A DNA stretch of 57,841 nt from Nonomuraea zeae (GCF_005889725.1 NZ_VCKX01000042.1:1-57841); one strand, 5' to 3'; counted from the stretch's first letter, positions 1 through 8,264 are shown. Notes: a model not told the origin generated them from the letters alone. Program-made: numbers and translations.

Positions 1-580
1 AGCCGGGGGTGGAGGTGGGGACGACGAAGCCGCGGATGCCCCCGTCGGTCTGGGCCCAGACCACGGCGACGTCGGCGATGGAGCCGTTGGTGATCCACAT
101 CTTGGAGCCGTTCAGGATCCAGTCGGATCCGTCTTTCTTCGCGTACGTCCGCATGTTGGCGGGGTCCGAGCCGTGGTCAGGCTCCGTCAGGCCGAAGCAG
201 CCGATCGCCTCACCTGCGGACATCCGGGGCAGCCACTCATCCTTCTGCTCATCCGAGCCGTACTTCCAGATAGGGAACATGGCCAGAGATCCCTGGACGG
301 ACACGAAGGATCGCAGGCCCGAATCGCCCGCTTCCAGCTCCCTGCACGCCACCCCGTACGAGATCGCGTCCGTGCCCGCGCAGCCGTACCCCGTCAGGTG
401 CATCCCCAGCAGCCCGAGGGCGCCCAGCTCGGGCGCCAGCTCGCGGGCGGGGAAGACGCCCTGCTCGAACCAATCGCCCACGTCAGGCAGGATGCGGTCG
501 GAGACGAAGGACTCGACCGTGTCGCGGATCAGCCGCTGGTCGGCGTCGAGTCGGTCGTCCAGGCGCAGCAGGTCGTCCAT
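1..580 (-). CDS. acyl-CoA dehydrogenase, glutaryl-CoA dehydrogenase-like (3' part outside window)
   Basis: This is the N-terminal 193 residues of an FAD-dependent acyl-CoA dehydrogenase, which oxidises acyl-CoA thioesters and passes electrons to ETF. The ATG is at 580 and the frame runs open off the left edge. The all-alpha N-terminal domain is followed by the middle-domain motif FGLTEPDHGSDP near residues 127-138 and by WILNGSKMWITNG, both typical of the family. The LTEPDHGSDP form and the short N-terminus resemble glutaryl-CoA dehydrogenases. The catalytic Glu and the CoA-binding C-terminal domain lie outside the window, so substrate and completeness cannot be judged. It is divergent from the PspC gene across an 88-bp gap. 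Confidence 0.85.
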   Translation of the reverse strand, partial: MDDLLRLDDRLDADQRLIRDTVESFVSDRILPDVGDWFEQGVFPARELAPELGALGLLGMHLTGYGCAGTDAISYGVACRELEAGDSGLRSFVSVQGSLAMFPIWKYGSDEQKDEWLPRMSAGEAIGCFGLTEPDHGSDPANMRTYAKKDGSDWILNGSKMWITNGSIADVAVVWAQTDGGIRGFVVPTSTPG

Positions 581-668
581 CGCGGGTCCTCTCACGTAAG
601 GGGCTACCAGGGTTCTACCAGGGGGAATCCTGATGTGCGAACACCCTGCCCACGGGCAGTCTTGAGTC

Positions 669-956
669 ATGAGCGAATACAGTGAGTACAACGTCAAGAA
701 GCTCCGCCGGACCCACAAGGGCAGGATCGTCGCGGGCGTCTGCTCCGGCATCGGCGAGTACGTCGGCATCGACGCCAACCTGGTCCGGATCGGGCTGGCG
801 ATCGCCACCCTGTTCGGCGGCGTGGGCGTCGGCGTGTACGCGATCGGCTGGCTTCTCATGCCGGACGAGGGCACCGACACCTCGATCGTCCAGGACCTGC
901 TCAACAAGCAGCAGAACCGTACGGACTGGAGCGGCGAGCAGAAGCCCCAGCAGTGA
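669..956 (+). CDS. PspC domain-containing small membrane protein
   Basis: This 95-residue protein is a single PspC domain. It has a basic start (KKLRRTHKGRIVAGVCSGIG), then the conserved pattern GEYVGIDANLVRIGLA, and one or two hydrophobic segments (residues about 40-65) ending in IGWLLMPDE. PspC proteins are inner-membrane proteins linked to envelope-stress responses. In actinobacteria they occur as short stand-alone proteins like this one, so a stress-sensing role here is inference. No strong Shine-Dalgarno precedes the ATG. The stop codon abuts the stop of the convergent MFS gene. Confidence 0.85.
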   Translation: MSEYSEYNVKKLRRTHKGRIVAGVCSGIGEYVGIDANLVRIGLAIATLFGGVGVGVYAIGWLLMPDEGTDTSIVQDLLNKQQNRTDWSGEQKPQQ

Positions 957-2252
957 TCAGGCGGTGGCCTCGGCGCGCACCTGCGCAGGCTTGTCACCCC
1001 GGGACTCGGTCCAGACCAGGGCGAGCACGGCGGCGCTGATCACGCCGGTGATCCCCGCCAGCGCGACCACCGGCTCAGGGCCGAGTCTCTCCGCCGCGAA
1101 CCCGCCCGCCAAGATCCCGATCCCCTGTACGGCCATCAACCCCGACTGTACGAGGCCGAACGCCTGGGCGCGTCGTTCGGCCGGGACGCACTGGACGAAG
1201 GCGGCATTGGCGGCAAGCTGGTACGCCCCACCGATCCCCGACAGAACCCAGGCCGCGAGCACCACGGCCAGCGGCGGCCGCAACGCCGTCACGACGAGCG
1301 GCGCGCAGCTCAGCATGGCCATCCACCCCATGAGCCGCAATCGGCGCGGTGGGGATACGAATCTGCTGAAAAGGAACGCACCCACCACCGTTCCCATCGG
1401 CATGGCCGCCATCAGCAACCCGGTGATCACGGGGACCGGCAGCGTCCCCGTGTAGAGCTTCGCCGCGTAGGGGACGGCGAGGCCCTCAGGCAGGATGTAG
1501 AAGCCGCACAACCACGCGAACAGAACCAGCGTCCGCAGCTTCCGCGACCCGAAGACGAGCCTGGCCCCGGCCCTGGTCATCGTCCACATGGACGGCTTGG
1601 CGCCGTCGTCGCCGCTCGCGGCCGGACGGGGACGTACGCCAGAAATCAGGATCAACGCGGATCCCAGGAACGTCGCGGCGTCGAGCGCCAGCGCCCGATA
1701 CGGGCCCATGGTCGCGATCACCGCTCCGCCGGCCGCGAAACCGAGCATCTGCACGGCCTGGTTCGTCATGTTCTGCAACGCGGAGCCGATGACGTACCGG
1801 TCGCCGTCGAGCACCTCGGGCAGCAGCGCGGCCCTGGCGGCCGAGAACGGCGCGCTGAGCAGCACCACGAAGAACACCAGCGCGCACAGCGCCCAGAACG
1901 GCATCCCCGGCAGCGCCATCACGCCGACGAGCGCCGCTCTGAGGAGGTCGCAGGTCAGCATGACGCCCCTGCGCGCGAACCTGTCCGCCAGCCCCGCCAG
2001 CAGCGGCCCGCCGACGATCGACGGGAGGTAGGTCAGCGCGTACACCGCCGCTGTGGCCAGCGGCGAGCGCGTGCGGTCATAGACGAGTACGGCTAGTGCC
2101 ACCTGCGCGAGCTGGTCACCGAGGAGCGACAGGCCCTGGCCGTACCAGAGCGCCCGGAACTCCTTGATGGCGATGACTTCGCGATATGTGGCTTGTGGTG
2201 CTTCGGCACGGCGATGCCGTCCCGGCGGCCGTCCTGCCCGCTTGGCCCCCAT
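957..2252 (-). CDS. MFS transporter, 12-TM type
   Basis: This 431-residue major facilitator superfamily permease is probably a proton-coupled exporter. After a basic cytoplasmic N-terminus (about 30 residues) the sequence shows alternating hydrophobic helices. The loop 2-3 motif is GLADRFARRGV and a helix-4-like segment reads GSALQNMTNQAVQMLGFAAGG. The paired N- and C-halves are consistent with about 12 helices. It resembles the enterobactin-exporter-like actinobacterial MFS group, but the substrate cannot be read from sequence. The ATG at 2252 follows a GGAG site with 4-nt spacing. It converges on the PspC gene with no gap. Confidence 0.85.
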   Translation of the reverse strand: MGAKRAGRPPGRHRRAEAPQATYREVIAIKEFRALWYGQGLSLLGDQLAQVALAVLVYDRTRSPLATAAVYALTYLPSIVGGPLLAGLADRFARRGVMLTCDLLRAALVGVMALPGMPFWALCALVFFVVLLSAPFSAARAALLPEVLDGDRYVIGSALQNMTNQAVQMLGFAAGGAVIATMGPYRALALDAATFLGSALILISGVRPRPAASGDDGAKPSMWTMTRAGARLVFGSRKLRTLVLFAWLCGFYILPEGLAVPYAAKLYTGTLPVPVITGLLMAAMPMGTVVGAFLFSRFVSPPRRLRLMGWMAMLSCAPLVVTALRPPLAVVLAAWVLSGIGGAYQLAANAAFVQCVPAERRAQAFGLVQSGLMAVQGIGILAGGFAAERLGPEPVVALAGITGVISAAVLALVWTESRGDKPAQVRAEATA

Positions 2253-2353
2253 TGGACTCCGCTGTGCCTGACTAACGGTGTTCGGTATGTCACCTAAGGT
2301 GCCCGATCATTGTCGCACCTCGCAACCGAAAGCAGCCAACCAAAAGCAAAGGG

Positions 2354-2704
2354 TTACCAGCCGAGCTCGTGCAGCCGGGCGTCGTCGATGCCGAAGTGGT
2401 GCCCGACCTCGTGGATGACCGTGATGCGCACCTCGTCGACGACGTCCTCTTCTGTATCGCAAATCTGGCATATCGGATTGCGGTAGATCTCAATACGGTC
2501 GGGCAGAACACCTGCGTACCAGTCGCCGCGTTCGGTGAGGGGGACACCGGTGTACAGGCCGAGCAGGCGGGGCTCTGGCGGATCATCCACAACCGTGACG
2601 ACGACGTTACTCATGGCGCGCGTGAGATCTGAGGGGATCGTGTCCAATGCCTCGGCCACGAGTTCCTCGAACTTTTCCCGCGATACCTCAATCACCCTTG
2701 CCAT
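2354..2704 (-). CDS. zincin-like metallopeptidase (HExxH, DUF1025/MMP-like family)
   Basis: This is a small predicted zinc metallopeptidase of 116 residues. The C-terminus carries the signature HEVGHHFGIDDARLHELGW, containing HExxH plus a downstream Asp, typical of the short zincin (PF06262-type) family. The N-terminus (MARVIEVSREKFEELVAEAL) is the usual family start, so the ATG at 2704 was preferred to an upstream one at 2752 that would overlap the divergent gene. There is no signal peptide, so it is probably cytoplasmic. The substrate is unknown. The promoter must lie in the 33 bp shared with the phosphoesterase gene. Confidence 0.85.
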   Translation of the reverse strand: MARVIEVSREKFEELVAEALDTIPSDLTRAMSNVVVTVVDDPPEPRLLGLYTGVPLTERGDWYAGVLPDRIEIYRNPICQICDTEEDVVDEVRITVIHEVGHHFGIDDARLHELGW

Positions 2705-2737
2705 TCTGCACGGTCGGTCAGGTAAGCAAGAAACGGT

Positions 2738-4297
2738 ATGAAGTTCGTCCACAGGTCAAAGACAGTCATCCGGTCACGGGCGTCAAGGGTCGTGGCAGTG
2801 CTCCTCGTGGCCGCTGCCGGCGCCTGGCTGGGCATCTTCCTCAGCGGCACCGTACGCACCCAGGTCGGTCCGGTGGAGACGGGGATGTCCCTCCGCCCGG
2901 CGTGGAGCGGCGAGACGGTGGTGGACGCGAGCCCGCTGGGCACGCTCACGTTCCGCACCCACGACGCCCCGCTCAGGCTCCGCATCACGCTCGAGAACAT
3001 CGATCAGGAACGTGCCAAAGCCCTCATAGAGGACCCCCGGCTGGCCGACCGCCTGCCGGGTCTCATTGAGGGCGATCTGATGGACGGCGTACGCGACCTG
3101 ATCATCCGCTCGTTGCTCTGTGCGGGCGCGGGAGCGTTGATCGCAGTCCTGATGGTCTTCAGGCGCCCCAGAACGGCTCTGCTGGGCCTTCTGGCGGCTT
3201 CCGTGGCCCTTGCCGGGACGGGGGCGCTCGCGGCCGTCACGTTCCGCCCCAACTCGCTCGTCGAGCCGCGCTACTCGGGCCTCATCGCCGCCGCGCCGTC
3301 GCTCGTGGGCAGCGCGGAGTCGATAGTGACGCGATTCGAGTCGTACCGCTCGCAGCTCACCAAACTCGTCACGAACGTCTCCAAGCTCTACGAAACCGTC
3401 TCAACCCTCCCCATGTACGACGCCGACCCCAAGTCCATCCGAGTCCTGCACATCTCGGATATCCACATCAACCCCATCGCCTGGAACGTCATCCGGTCCC
3501 TGAAGGACCAGTTCGCCGTAAACCTGATCATCGACACGGGCGACATTTCAGACCATGGCACCAAGGCGGAGAACAAGTTCGTCGACGAGATCGGCCGCCT
3601 CGGCGTCCCGTACGTGTACGTACGCGGCAACCACGACTCCATGGCCACCCAGAGAGCGGTCGAGAAGCAGAAGAACGCCATAGTCCTGGACAACAAGACC
3701 CGATCAGTGGCCGGCCTGGACATCTACGGCCTCGGCGACCCCCGGTTCACCCCGGACAAATCCGTAACCGTCGCCTCGGACCCGGACGCTCTTGGCCAGT
3801 TCGCCCGCTCGCATCTCGCCCAGGTCAACAAGCCGGACGTGATCGCCGTACACGACCCGGACATCGGCAGGGGCTTCACCGGGGCCGCCCCCATGATCCT
3901 GGCCGGCCACACCCATGAGCGGAAGACGACCATGCTCCCTTCGGGCACCCGCATGCTCGTCCAGGGCTCGACCGGCGGCGCGGGCCTGCGCGCACTCGAA
4001 CACGCCCAGCCCACCCCGGTCCAGGCCTCGGTCCTGTACTTCGACAAGGAGACCAAGCGCCTGCGGGCCTGGGACGACATCACGCTGGGCGGGCTGGGGG
4101 AGCAGTCGGTCTACATCCAGCGTCACGTGGAGCCCAACCCGCAACGTATGATTTCTCCAGTGCCGAGGAACGCCCCGTCGCCAACGGGACCGGTCACTGG
4201 CACTCCCAAACCGACCGCCGGTCAGCCGCTTTGGCATCAAGGGCTCTCGTCCCCTATGCTTCAGAGGTCTCCGACGGAAGACGGCAGGGAATCCTAA
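2738..4297 (+). CDS. membrane-anchored metallophosphoesterase
   Basis: This 519-residue protein has an N-terminal transmembrane helix (about residues 17-36), an extracytoplasmic stretch, two more hydrophobic helices (about 120-165) and a calcineurin-like phosphoesterase domain from about residue 230. The metal-binding blocks are all present: HISDIHINP (DxH), DTGDISDHG (GD), VRGNHDS (GNHD) and LAGHTHERK (GHTH), so an active dinuclear metal centre is expected. The substrate is unknown. The C-terminal 60 residues are Pro-rich and probably disordered. Its TAA at 4295-4297 sits directly against the first base of tRNA-Glu, so the tRNAs may be co-transcribed with it or driven by a promoter inside its 3' end. 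Confidence 0.88.
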   Translation: MKFVHRSKTVIRSRASRVVAVLLVAAAGAWLGIFLSGTVRTQVGPVETGMSLRPAWSGETVVDASPLGTLTFRTHDAPLRLRITLENIDQERAKALIEDPRLADRLPGLIEGDLMDGVRDLIIRSLLCAGAGALIAVLMVFRRPRTALLGLLAASVALAGTGALAAVTFRPNSLVEPRYSGLIAAAPSLVGSAESIVTRFESYRSQLTKLVTNVSKLYETVSTLPMYDADPKSIRVLHISDIHINPIAWNVIRSLKDQFAVNLIIDTGDISDHGTKAENKFVDEIGRLGVPYVYVRGNHDSMATQRAVEKQKNAIVLDNKTRSVAGLDIYGLGDPRFTPDKSVTVASDPDALGQFARSHLAQVNKPDVIAVHDPDIGRGFTGAAPMILAGHTHERKTTMLPSGTRMLVQGSTGGAGLRALEHAQPTPVQASVLYFDKETKRLRAWDDITLGGLGEQSVYIQRHVEPNPQRMISPVPRNAPSPTGPVTGTPKPTAGQPLWHQGLSSPMLQRSPTEDGRES

Positions 4298-4370
4298 GCC
4301 CCCATCGTCTAGCGGCCTAGGACACCGCCCTTTCAAGGCGGCGGCACGGGTTCGAATCCCGTTGGGGGCA
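4298..4370 (+). tRNA. tRNA-Glu (anticodon TTC)
   Basis: Acceptor strands GCCCCCA (4298-4304) and TGGGGGC (4363-4369) pair fully. The anticodon arm is CCGCC-CTTTCAA-GGCGG with anticodon TTC, and the T loop is TTCGAAT. The CCA end is not encoded. The gene begins on the base after the stop codon of the phosphoesterase gene. Confidence 0.97.
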
Positions 4371-4443
4371 CCGCGAGCGCCTAGCGCACCCGCAAAACGG
4401 ATGGTCGAAGACCACCGAAGAGCTGGTAAGCTAAGCGAGCGCA

Positions 4444-4455
4444 AACAGCAAGAAC
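4444..4455 (+). repeat. 12-bp direct repeat in tRNA spacer, copy 1
   Basis: AACAGCAAGAAC lies in the 100-nt spacer before tRNA-Asp and recurs exactly at 4633-4644, just after tRNA-Phe. Its placement between precursor tRNAs suggests a processing or leader element, but this is inference. Confidence 0.5.
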
Positions 4456-4470
4456 CAGCAAGAAAAGCAA

Positions 4471-4545
4471 GGTCCTGTAGAGCAGTTTGGAGTGCTCGCC
4501 ACCCTGTCAAGGTGGAGGTCGCGGGTTCAAGTCCCGTCAGGACCG
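4471..4545 (+). tRNA. tRNA-Asp (anticodon GTC)
   Basis: Acceptor strands GGTCCTG (4471-4477) and CAGGACC (4538-4544) pair, and the discriminator is G at 4545. The anticodon arm CCACC-CTGTCAA-GGTGG carries anticodon GTC, and the T loop is TTCAAGT. It is separated from tRNA-Phe by only 5 nt, so the two are surely one transcript. Confidence 0.97.
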
Positions 4546-4550
4546 CTCTG

Positions 4551-4627
4551 GGTCAGGTAGCTCAGTTGGTACGAGCGTCCGCCTGAAAAGCGGAAGGTCG
4601 GCAGTTCGACCCTGCCCCTGACCACCA
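4551..4627 (+). tRNA. tRNA-Phe (anticodon GAA)
   Basis: Acceptor strands GGTCAGG (4551-4557) and CCTGACC (4617-4623) pair, the discriminator is A4624 and CCA is encoded at 4625-4627. The anticodon arm TCCGC-CTGAAAA-GCGGA carries anticodon GAA. It is the last of the three tRNAs and is followed by a strong terminator. Confidence 0.97.
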
Positions 4628-4644
4628 GCTTGAACAGCAAGAAC

Positions 4645-4675
4645 GCCCCGAACGGGTCATCGTTCGGGGCTTTTT
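4645..4675 (+). terminator. intrinsic terminator of the tRNA cluster
   Basis: A perfect 10-bp stem, GCCCCGAACG (4645-4654) with CGTTCGGGGC (4661-4670), encloses a 6-nt loop and is followed by TTTTT. It is a textbook Rho-independent terminator. Confidence 0.93.
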
Positions 4676-4819
4676 GATTTCCACTGACACCAGAGTCCTT
4701 CAGAGATCAGGCGTCCACCGAACGGAGCCAACTCCACTCACCCAACTATTCGTCGGCAGATGGTGGAGCTGGTGCGTGCGCGAGCTCATGGCTCTGAGTC
4801 CCGATGCAGGATGATCCGC

Positions 4820-6091
4820 ATGAGGACGACCAGGAACGGGACGGCGGCAGGCGCGTTAGGTGCGTTGCTGGACCGTTCGCTCATGCAGATGGTGGAGGCT
4901 TCGGCGGACGCCAGGACCTACGATCGGGAAACCATTCACAGGGTTTCCGACGTTTGGGACAACAACGCCATCCCCTTGTTCCATGCACTGGGCGCCCGTA
5001 CATCATGGGGCCGGGACCGGCGGGCGCGTGCCGCCTTGGCGTGGATGGCCGCTCTCGGTCTCGAACGGCGGAAGTGGATGGTGGAGCAATCGGCGATCGC
5101 CGGATACGCATTGGAGCCGTTGTTGCCACCGCCGGTGGAGGACGACCATCACGACCGCAATAAACGGGGAGTCGTGAGGGCGCCTATGGCGGTGCTGACG
5201 ACGGACGTCGCCGTGGGAATCGGCATCGACTATGACCTGGCCACCGCCGAGGTTCGCTCGCTCCTGCTGGAACGGATCGGCGGCACCCGATGGGCGGGCA
5301 CTCTGACGGTGGCCGCCCGACGGCGGTATGCCGCTGAACGGCCGGCTGACGAAGTCGTTGAGCTATTGCTGTGGCTTGACGGGGTCACCGAAGCAAACTT
5401 CGACTTCCGCGACTCATCCGGGATCACCCTGGGCTGCGGGACAGGGCAGGTAGCGATCGGCATGGGGAAACGTGGAATCCTCCGCGCGGCTGGTGCCACG
5501 ATCCTTCCGGACGATTCGGTATGGCACCTGTCCGTGGCCAGTCGTGCTCTTGATGAGCGAGCATTGGGTCGCGTCGAGGATCCTGCACCAGGCGATGCTG
5601 GAGATCCGAATGGTGCGCTTCGCCGACTACGCCGATCAGATTCCCGTCCGGTTTTTGTGCCGGGCCCTTTCCGGCGCGGGGAGTCCATTCTCGGCGCAGG
5701 CGCGCATTGCCGGGCGAGCCGGCGGGAGGAGGCATTCCGTCGGCTGGTGCCTGCGGAGGCTGAGCTGCGGCTGGCCAAATACGTGGCCGCGCACACTCGG
5801 TACGAACATCCACGCGTCGGCTCCGTTCTGATCCAGTTGGCCGTGCCGCCTCGACCGCATAGAGAGCGGGACGAATGCTGGAGCTTGCGTGGGCTGGAGT
5901 TCAAGAGCCCTCGTCATTTCCGGGTGAGTGACACCGCCTTCCACGGCGCCACTGATCCACGATTGGTAGGAGCCCCTGAGGCGGTTCGCTCCCTCAGCCT
6001 GAGCGGCGGCAATCTCACTGTTTTCGCCGATGGAGCTGGGACGTGGGGGGAGGGAACTGGCGAGGGGCAAGTGGGGGTAGGCGGCGTGTAG
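4820..6091 (+). pseudogene. unrecognised accessory protein gene, probably frameshifted in the middle
   Basis: I do not recognise this protein. From about 4820 to 5480 the frame shows clear coding bias and a plausible soluble sequence (SWGRDRRARAALAWMAALGL; PADEVVELLLWLDGVTEANF). Between about 5490 and 5690 the GC-rich third position moves to the +1 frame, whose translation (ILHQAMLEIRMVRFADYADQ) looks far more protein-like than the in-frame DPAPGDAGDPNGALRRLRR. After about 5740 the original frame again looks coding (ELRLAKYVAAHTRYEHP) and ends in a Gly-rich tail. I read this as two compensating frameshifts or a decaying gene, although sequencing error is possible. It contains a TTA codon near the start and has lower GC than its neighbours. 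It sits just beyond the tRNA terminator, a usual site for acquired DNA. The alternative start is ATG 4811. Confidence 0.5.
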
Positions 6092-6275
6092 GCGCATTGT
6101 CCCTGCGCCTCGTGCCGTACAGCATTACCGCCTTGCTGATCCCCGTGCCAGCCGATCGGAAGATCACAACCTCATGCGCTGATCGACGGTCAGGCCTTGA
6201 TGCGGGTGGGGTTATTGGGCAGAGTCGGCTGGTGTCCGCAGGATGATTGTCACCGCGAACCGATGGGGAGAGCTC

Positions 6276-7307
6276 GTGGTCGCAGCAGGGTGGCGGATCA
6301 GGGGTTTGCTGGTGGCACTCCTTGCCATTGTCGCCCTGGCCGGATGCTCCACGGGCACGACACTTCCGCAGGTCCCACGGTCGCAGCCGTCATGGCATCC
6401 TCTGGCCGGGGACGACTCGCGGGCCGCGGCCGACGATGTTTGCCCTAAAGGCAAGGGCCCGAGAGGGCTGGATTGCCGGTCGGTGGCTCCAGGATATGAC
6501 ACCTGCACGAAGCGCCATCAGGTGAAAGGCTCGGCCACGCTGTGCCAACAAGCCTTGATCGTCGCAATCGAATGCAGGTATGGAGAGCAGGCCATTTTTC
6601 ACAGCGGGGAGGACTGTGCCGCATCGGGTGAATCCTATTTGGCGTGCCGTACGGGCAGCCCTCGCAGGTCTGACGAGGTGTGTGCCGCCGCCGAAAAGGC
6701 ATTCTCGCGGTGTCCTGGGGACTTCGATCCGGCCAGCGACTTTGACTGCCTGAAGGCACGGGAAGCCTACTACGAGTGCCGGGCCGACGCTCGGGGTGAC
6801 GGTCAGTTTTGTTCAACATACATCGTGGTTCTCGGCTCGTGTCGCACGCTGAGGGTGGACTGCGCTGACCTTCTCGACAAGTACCTTGTCTGCGCGAGCG
6901 AAGGTCTTTCTCCGAATGAGTGCGCGTTCGGGCTCAATATGAGAACGAATTGTTTGCGGGATCTCAAGGACGGTGTCTTCCAGCAGATCGCCACCTGCGA
7001 CTCTTTGTGGCGTAACGCCATCAGAGACTGTGATGGCATGCGGGGGCTTGACGTAGACGGTCCTACGCCTTGTACAGGTGGTGCGAATTGGGATGCGGCG
7101 AGCTACTCGATCTGTGAAAAACAGGGCCCATCTTCCGAAACGGTCGGCGTGGCCTATCTGATGGACGGAGGGAGCTACCGGATGCCTATCTGCTGGGTGC
7201 CGGAGAATGAGAAGCATTCGGTGTCCGCTGCGGCCATGGACGCCGCCGGCGTACGGGGTGTTCGCGTCGAATACCGCCATGGAGAGACTCGCTTTGAGCC
7301 TCTGTGA
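6276..7307 (+). CDS. cysteine-rich lipoprotein with eight tandem CX9C motifs
   Basis: This predicted secreted lipoprotein has 343 residues. GTG 6276 is preferred because GGGGAG lies 5 nt upstream; an in-frame ATG exists at 6243. The signal peptide ends in lipobox LAGC (Cys 24). The mature part has 22 further cysteines, and 16 of them form eight exact C-x9-C pairs: numbered from ATG 6243, these are 78-88, 101-111, 125-135, 147-157, 169-179, 190-200, 207-217 and 227-237. A C-x10-C follows at 252-263. The repeat period is roughly 22 residues. Acidic residues usually precede the first Cys, and an aromatic often sits three residues before the second. CX9C helices form disulfide-linked hairpins in eukaryotic CHCH proteins, so a stacked hairpin array is my inference. 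The C-terminal 60 residues lack the repeat. Function is unknown. Confidence 0.75.
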   Translation: MVAAGWRIRGLLVALLAIVALAGCSTGTTLPQVPRSQPSWHPLAGDDSRAAADDVCPKGKGPRGLDCRSVAPGYDTCTKRHQVKGSATLCQQALIVAIECRYGEQAIFHSGEDCAASGESYLACRTGSPRRSDEVCAAAEKAFSRCPGDFDPASDFDCLKAREAYYECRADARGDGQFCSTYIVVLGSCRTLRVDCADLLDKYLVCASEGLSPNECAFGLNMRTNCLRDLKDGVFQQIATCDSLWRNAIRDCDGMRGLDVDGPTPCTGGANWDAASYSICEKQGPSSETVGVAYLMDGGSYRMPICWVPENEKHSVSAAAMDAAGVRGVRVEYRHGETRFEPL

Positions 7308-7423
7308 TCACTGGGGTCGCTACCCCGGGGATGAAGCCGCTTGGTTGCCATCTGCTCGCTCCCCGTAGTTCAGGAGCCGTGCTGACGCGGCGGCTGGGGG
7401 CGTTCTCGATACTTTGCTCTTGA

Positions 7424-7452
7424 GCTAAGTGTTGCGGCGGGCCATACTTAGC
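7424..7452. promoter_or_regulatory. inverted repeat, candidate ArsR operator
   Basis: GCTAAGT (7424-7430) and ACTTAGC (7446-7452) form perfect 7-bp arms with a 15-nt spacer. The right arm ends 3 nt before the ATG of the ArsR-type gene at 7456. ArsR-family repressors commonly bind such imperfect palindromes over their own promoter, so autoregulation is inferred. Confidence 0.55.
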
Positions 7453-7455
7453 CGC

Positions 7456-7791
7456 ATGGCACAGTATTCGGCGGAGATCGACGGCGTGTTCGTCGCCCTA
7501 GCCGACCCCACCCGGCGTGGCGTCATCCGGCGTCTCGGTCGCGGCCCGACGAGCGTGGGCGATCTCGCCCGCGAGTTCCCGATGACCCTTCCCTCCTTCA
7601 TGAAGCATGTGCGGACGCTGGAGTCGAACGGCCTGATCCGCACGGTCAAGGTCGGCCGGGTGCGCACCTGCGTGCTCAACCGCGACCGTCTCGCAGTCGT
7701 CGAACACTGGCTCGCGGAGCAGCGCCGGATCTGGGAGGAGCGAACCGACCGGCTCGAACACCTCGTCACCGATCTGAAGGAGCAGCAATGA
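7456..7791 (+). CDS. ArsR-family winged-helix transcriptional regulator
   Basis: This 111-residue protein has an ArsR-type winged helix over nearly its whole length. It starts with FVALADPTRRGVIRRL, and the recognition region reads VGDLAREFPMTLPSFMKHVRTLESNGLI. No cysteine metal-binding motif is present, so it belongs to the non-metal ArsR group that is often paired with SRPBCC proteins, as here. The start at 7456 fits the family and lies beside a palindrome. Its last codon overlaps the ATG of the next gene (ATGA), which shows translational coupling in a three-gene operon. Confidence 0.9.
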   Translation: MAQYSAEIDGVFVALADPTRRGVIRRLGRGPTSVGDLAREFPMTLPSFMKHVRTLESNGLIRTVKVGRVRTCVLNRDRLAVVEHWLAEQRRIWEERTDRLEHLVTDLKEQQ

Positions 7792-8264
7792 ACCCCGATC
7801 TCGACCTGACCCTGGAACGGGTCATCCGCGCCCCCCGCGCGGTCGTGTGGAACGCGTGGACCGATCCGTCCCTCCTGGCCAAGTGGTGGATCCCGGCGCC
7901 GGCCTTGTGCCGGGTCGACCGGCTGGACGTCCGGCCCGGCGGCGCGTTCGTGACGCTGATGAGCGAGGACGGGGTGGAGTTCGTCCCGCAGGTCAACGCG
8001 AGCTTCCTCGTCGTCGACGAGCTGGAGCGGATCGTGTTCACGAACGCGATCGACGGCGACTGGCGACCGGCGAATCCCGCGCCGGTCCCCATGACGGCGG
8101 AGATCACGCTGAACGATCACCCGGACGGCACGGACTACCGGATCATCGTCCGGCACGGTGATCCGGCCGCCTGCGCCCGCCACGCGGAGCTCGGCTTCGC
8201 CGACGGCTGGGGCACGGTCACCAAGCAGCTCGCCGGGGTCGCGGAGAGCCGGGCGGCGCGATGA
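7788..8264 (+). CDS. SRPBCC/AHSA1-like ligand-binding domain protein
   Basis: This 158-residue START-like fold protein shows the family hallmarks RVIRAPRAVVWNAWTDPSLLAKWW near the N-terminus, DVRPGGAF in the middle and FADGWGTVTKQLAG at the C-terminal helix. Such proteins bind small hydrophobic ligands and are routinely co-encoded with ArsR regulators. A specific ligand cannot be inferred. The gene overlaps both the ArsR gene and the following reductase-like gene by ATGA junctions, so all three are translated from one message. Confidence 0.9.
   Translation: MNPDLDLTLERVIRAPRAVVWNAWTDPSLLAKWWIPAPALCRVDRLDVRPGGAFVTLMSEDGVEFVPQVNASFLVVDELERIVFTNAIDGDWRPANPAPVPMTAEITLNDHPDGTDYRIIVRHGDPAACARHAELGFADGWGTVTKQLAGVAESRAAR

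Noticed and set aside
4617..7424. Possible att-site duplication of the tRNA-Phe 3' end
   Set aside because: I found no second copy of the terminal tRNA sequence in the following few kilobases and no integrase gene.
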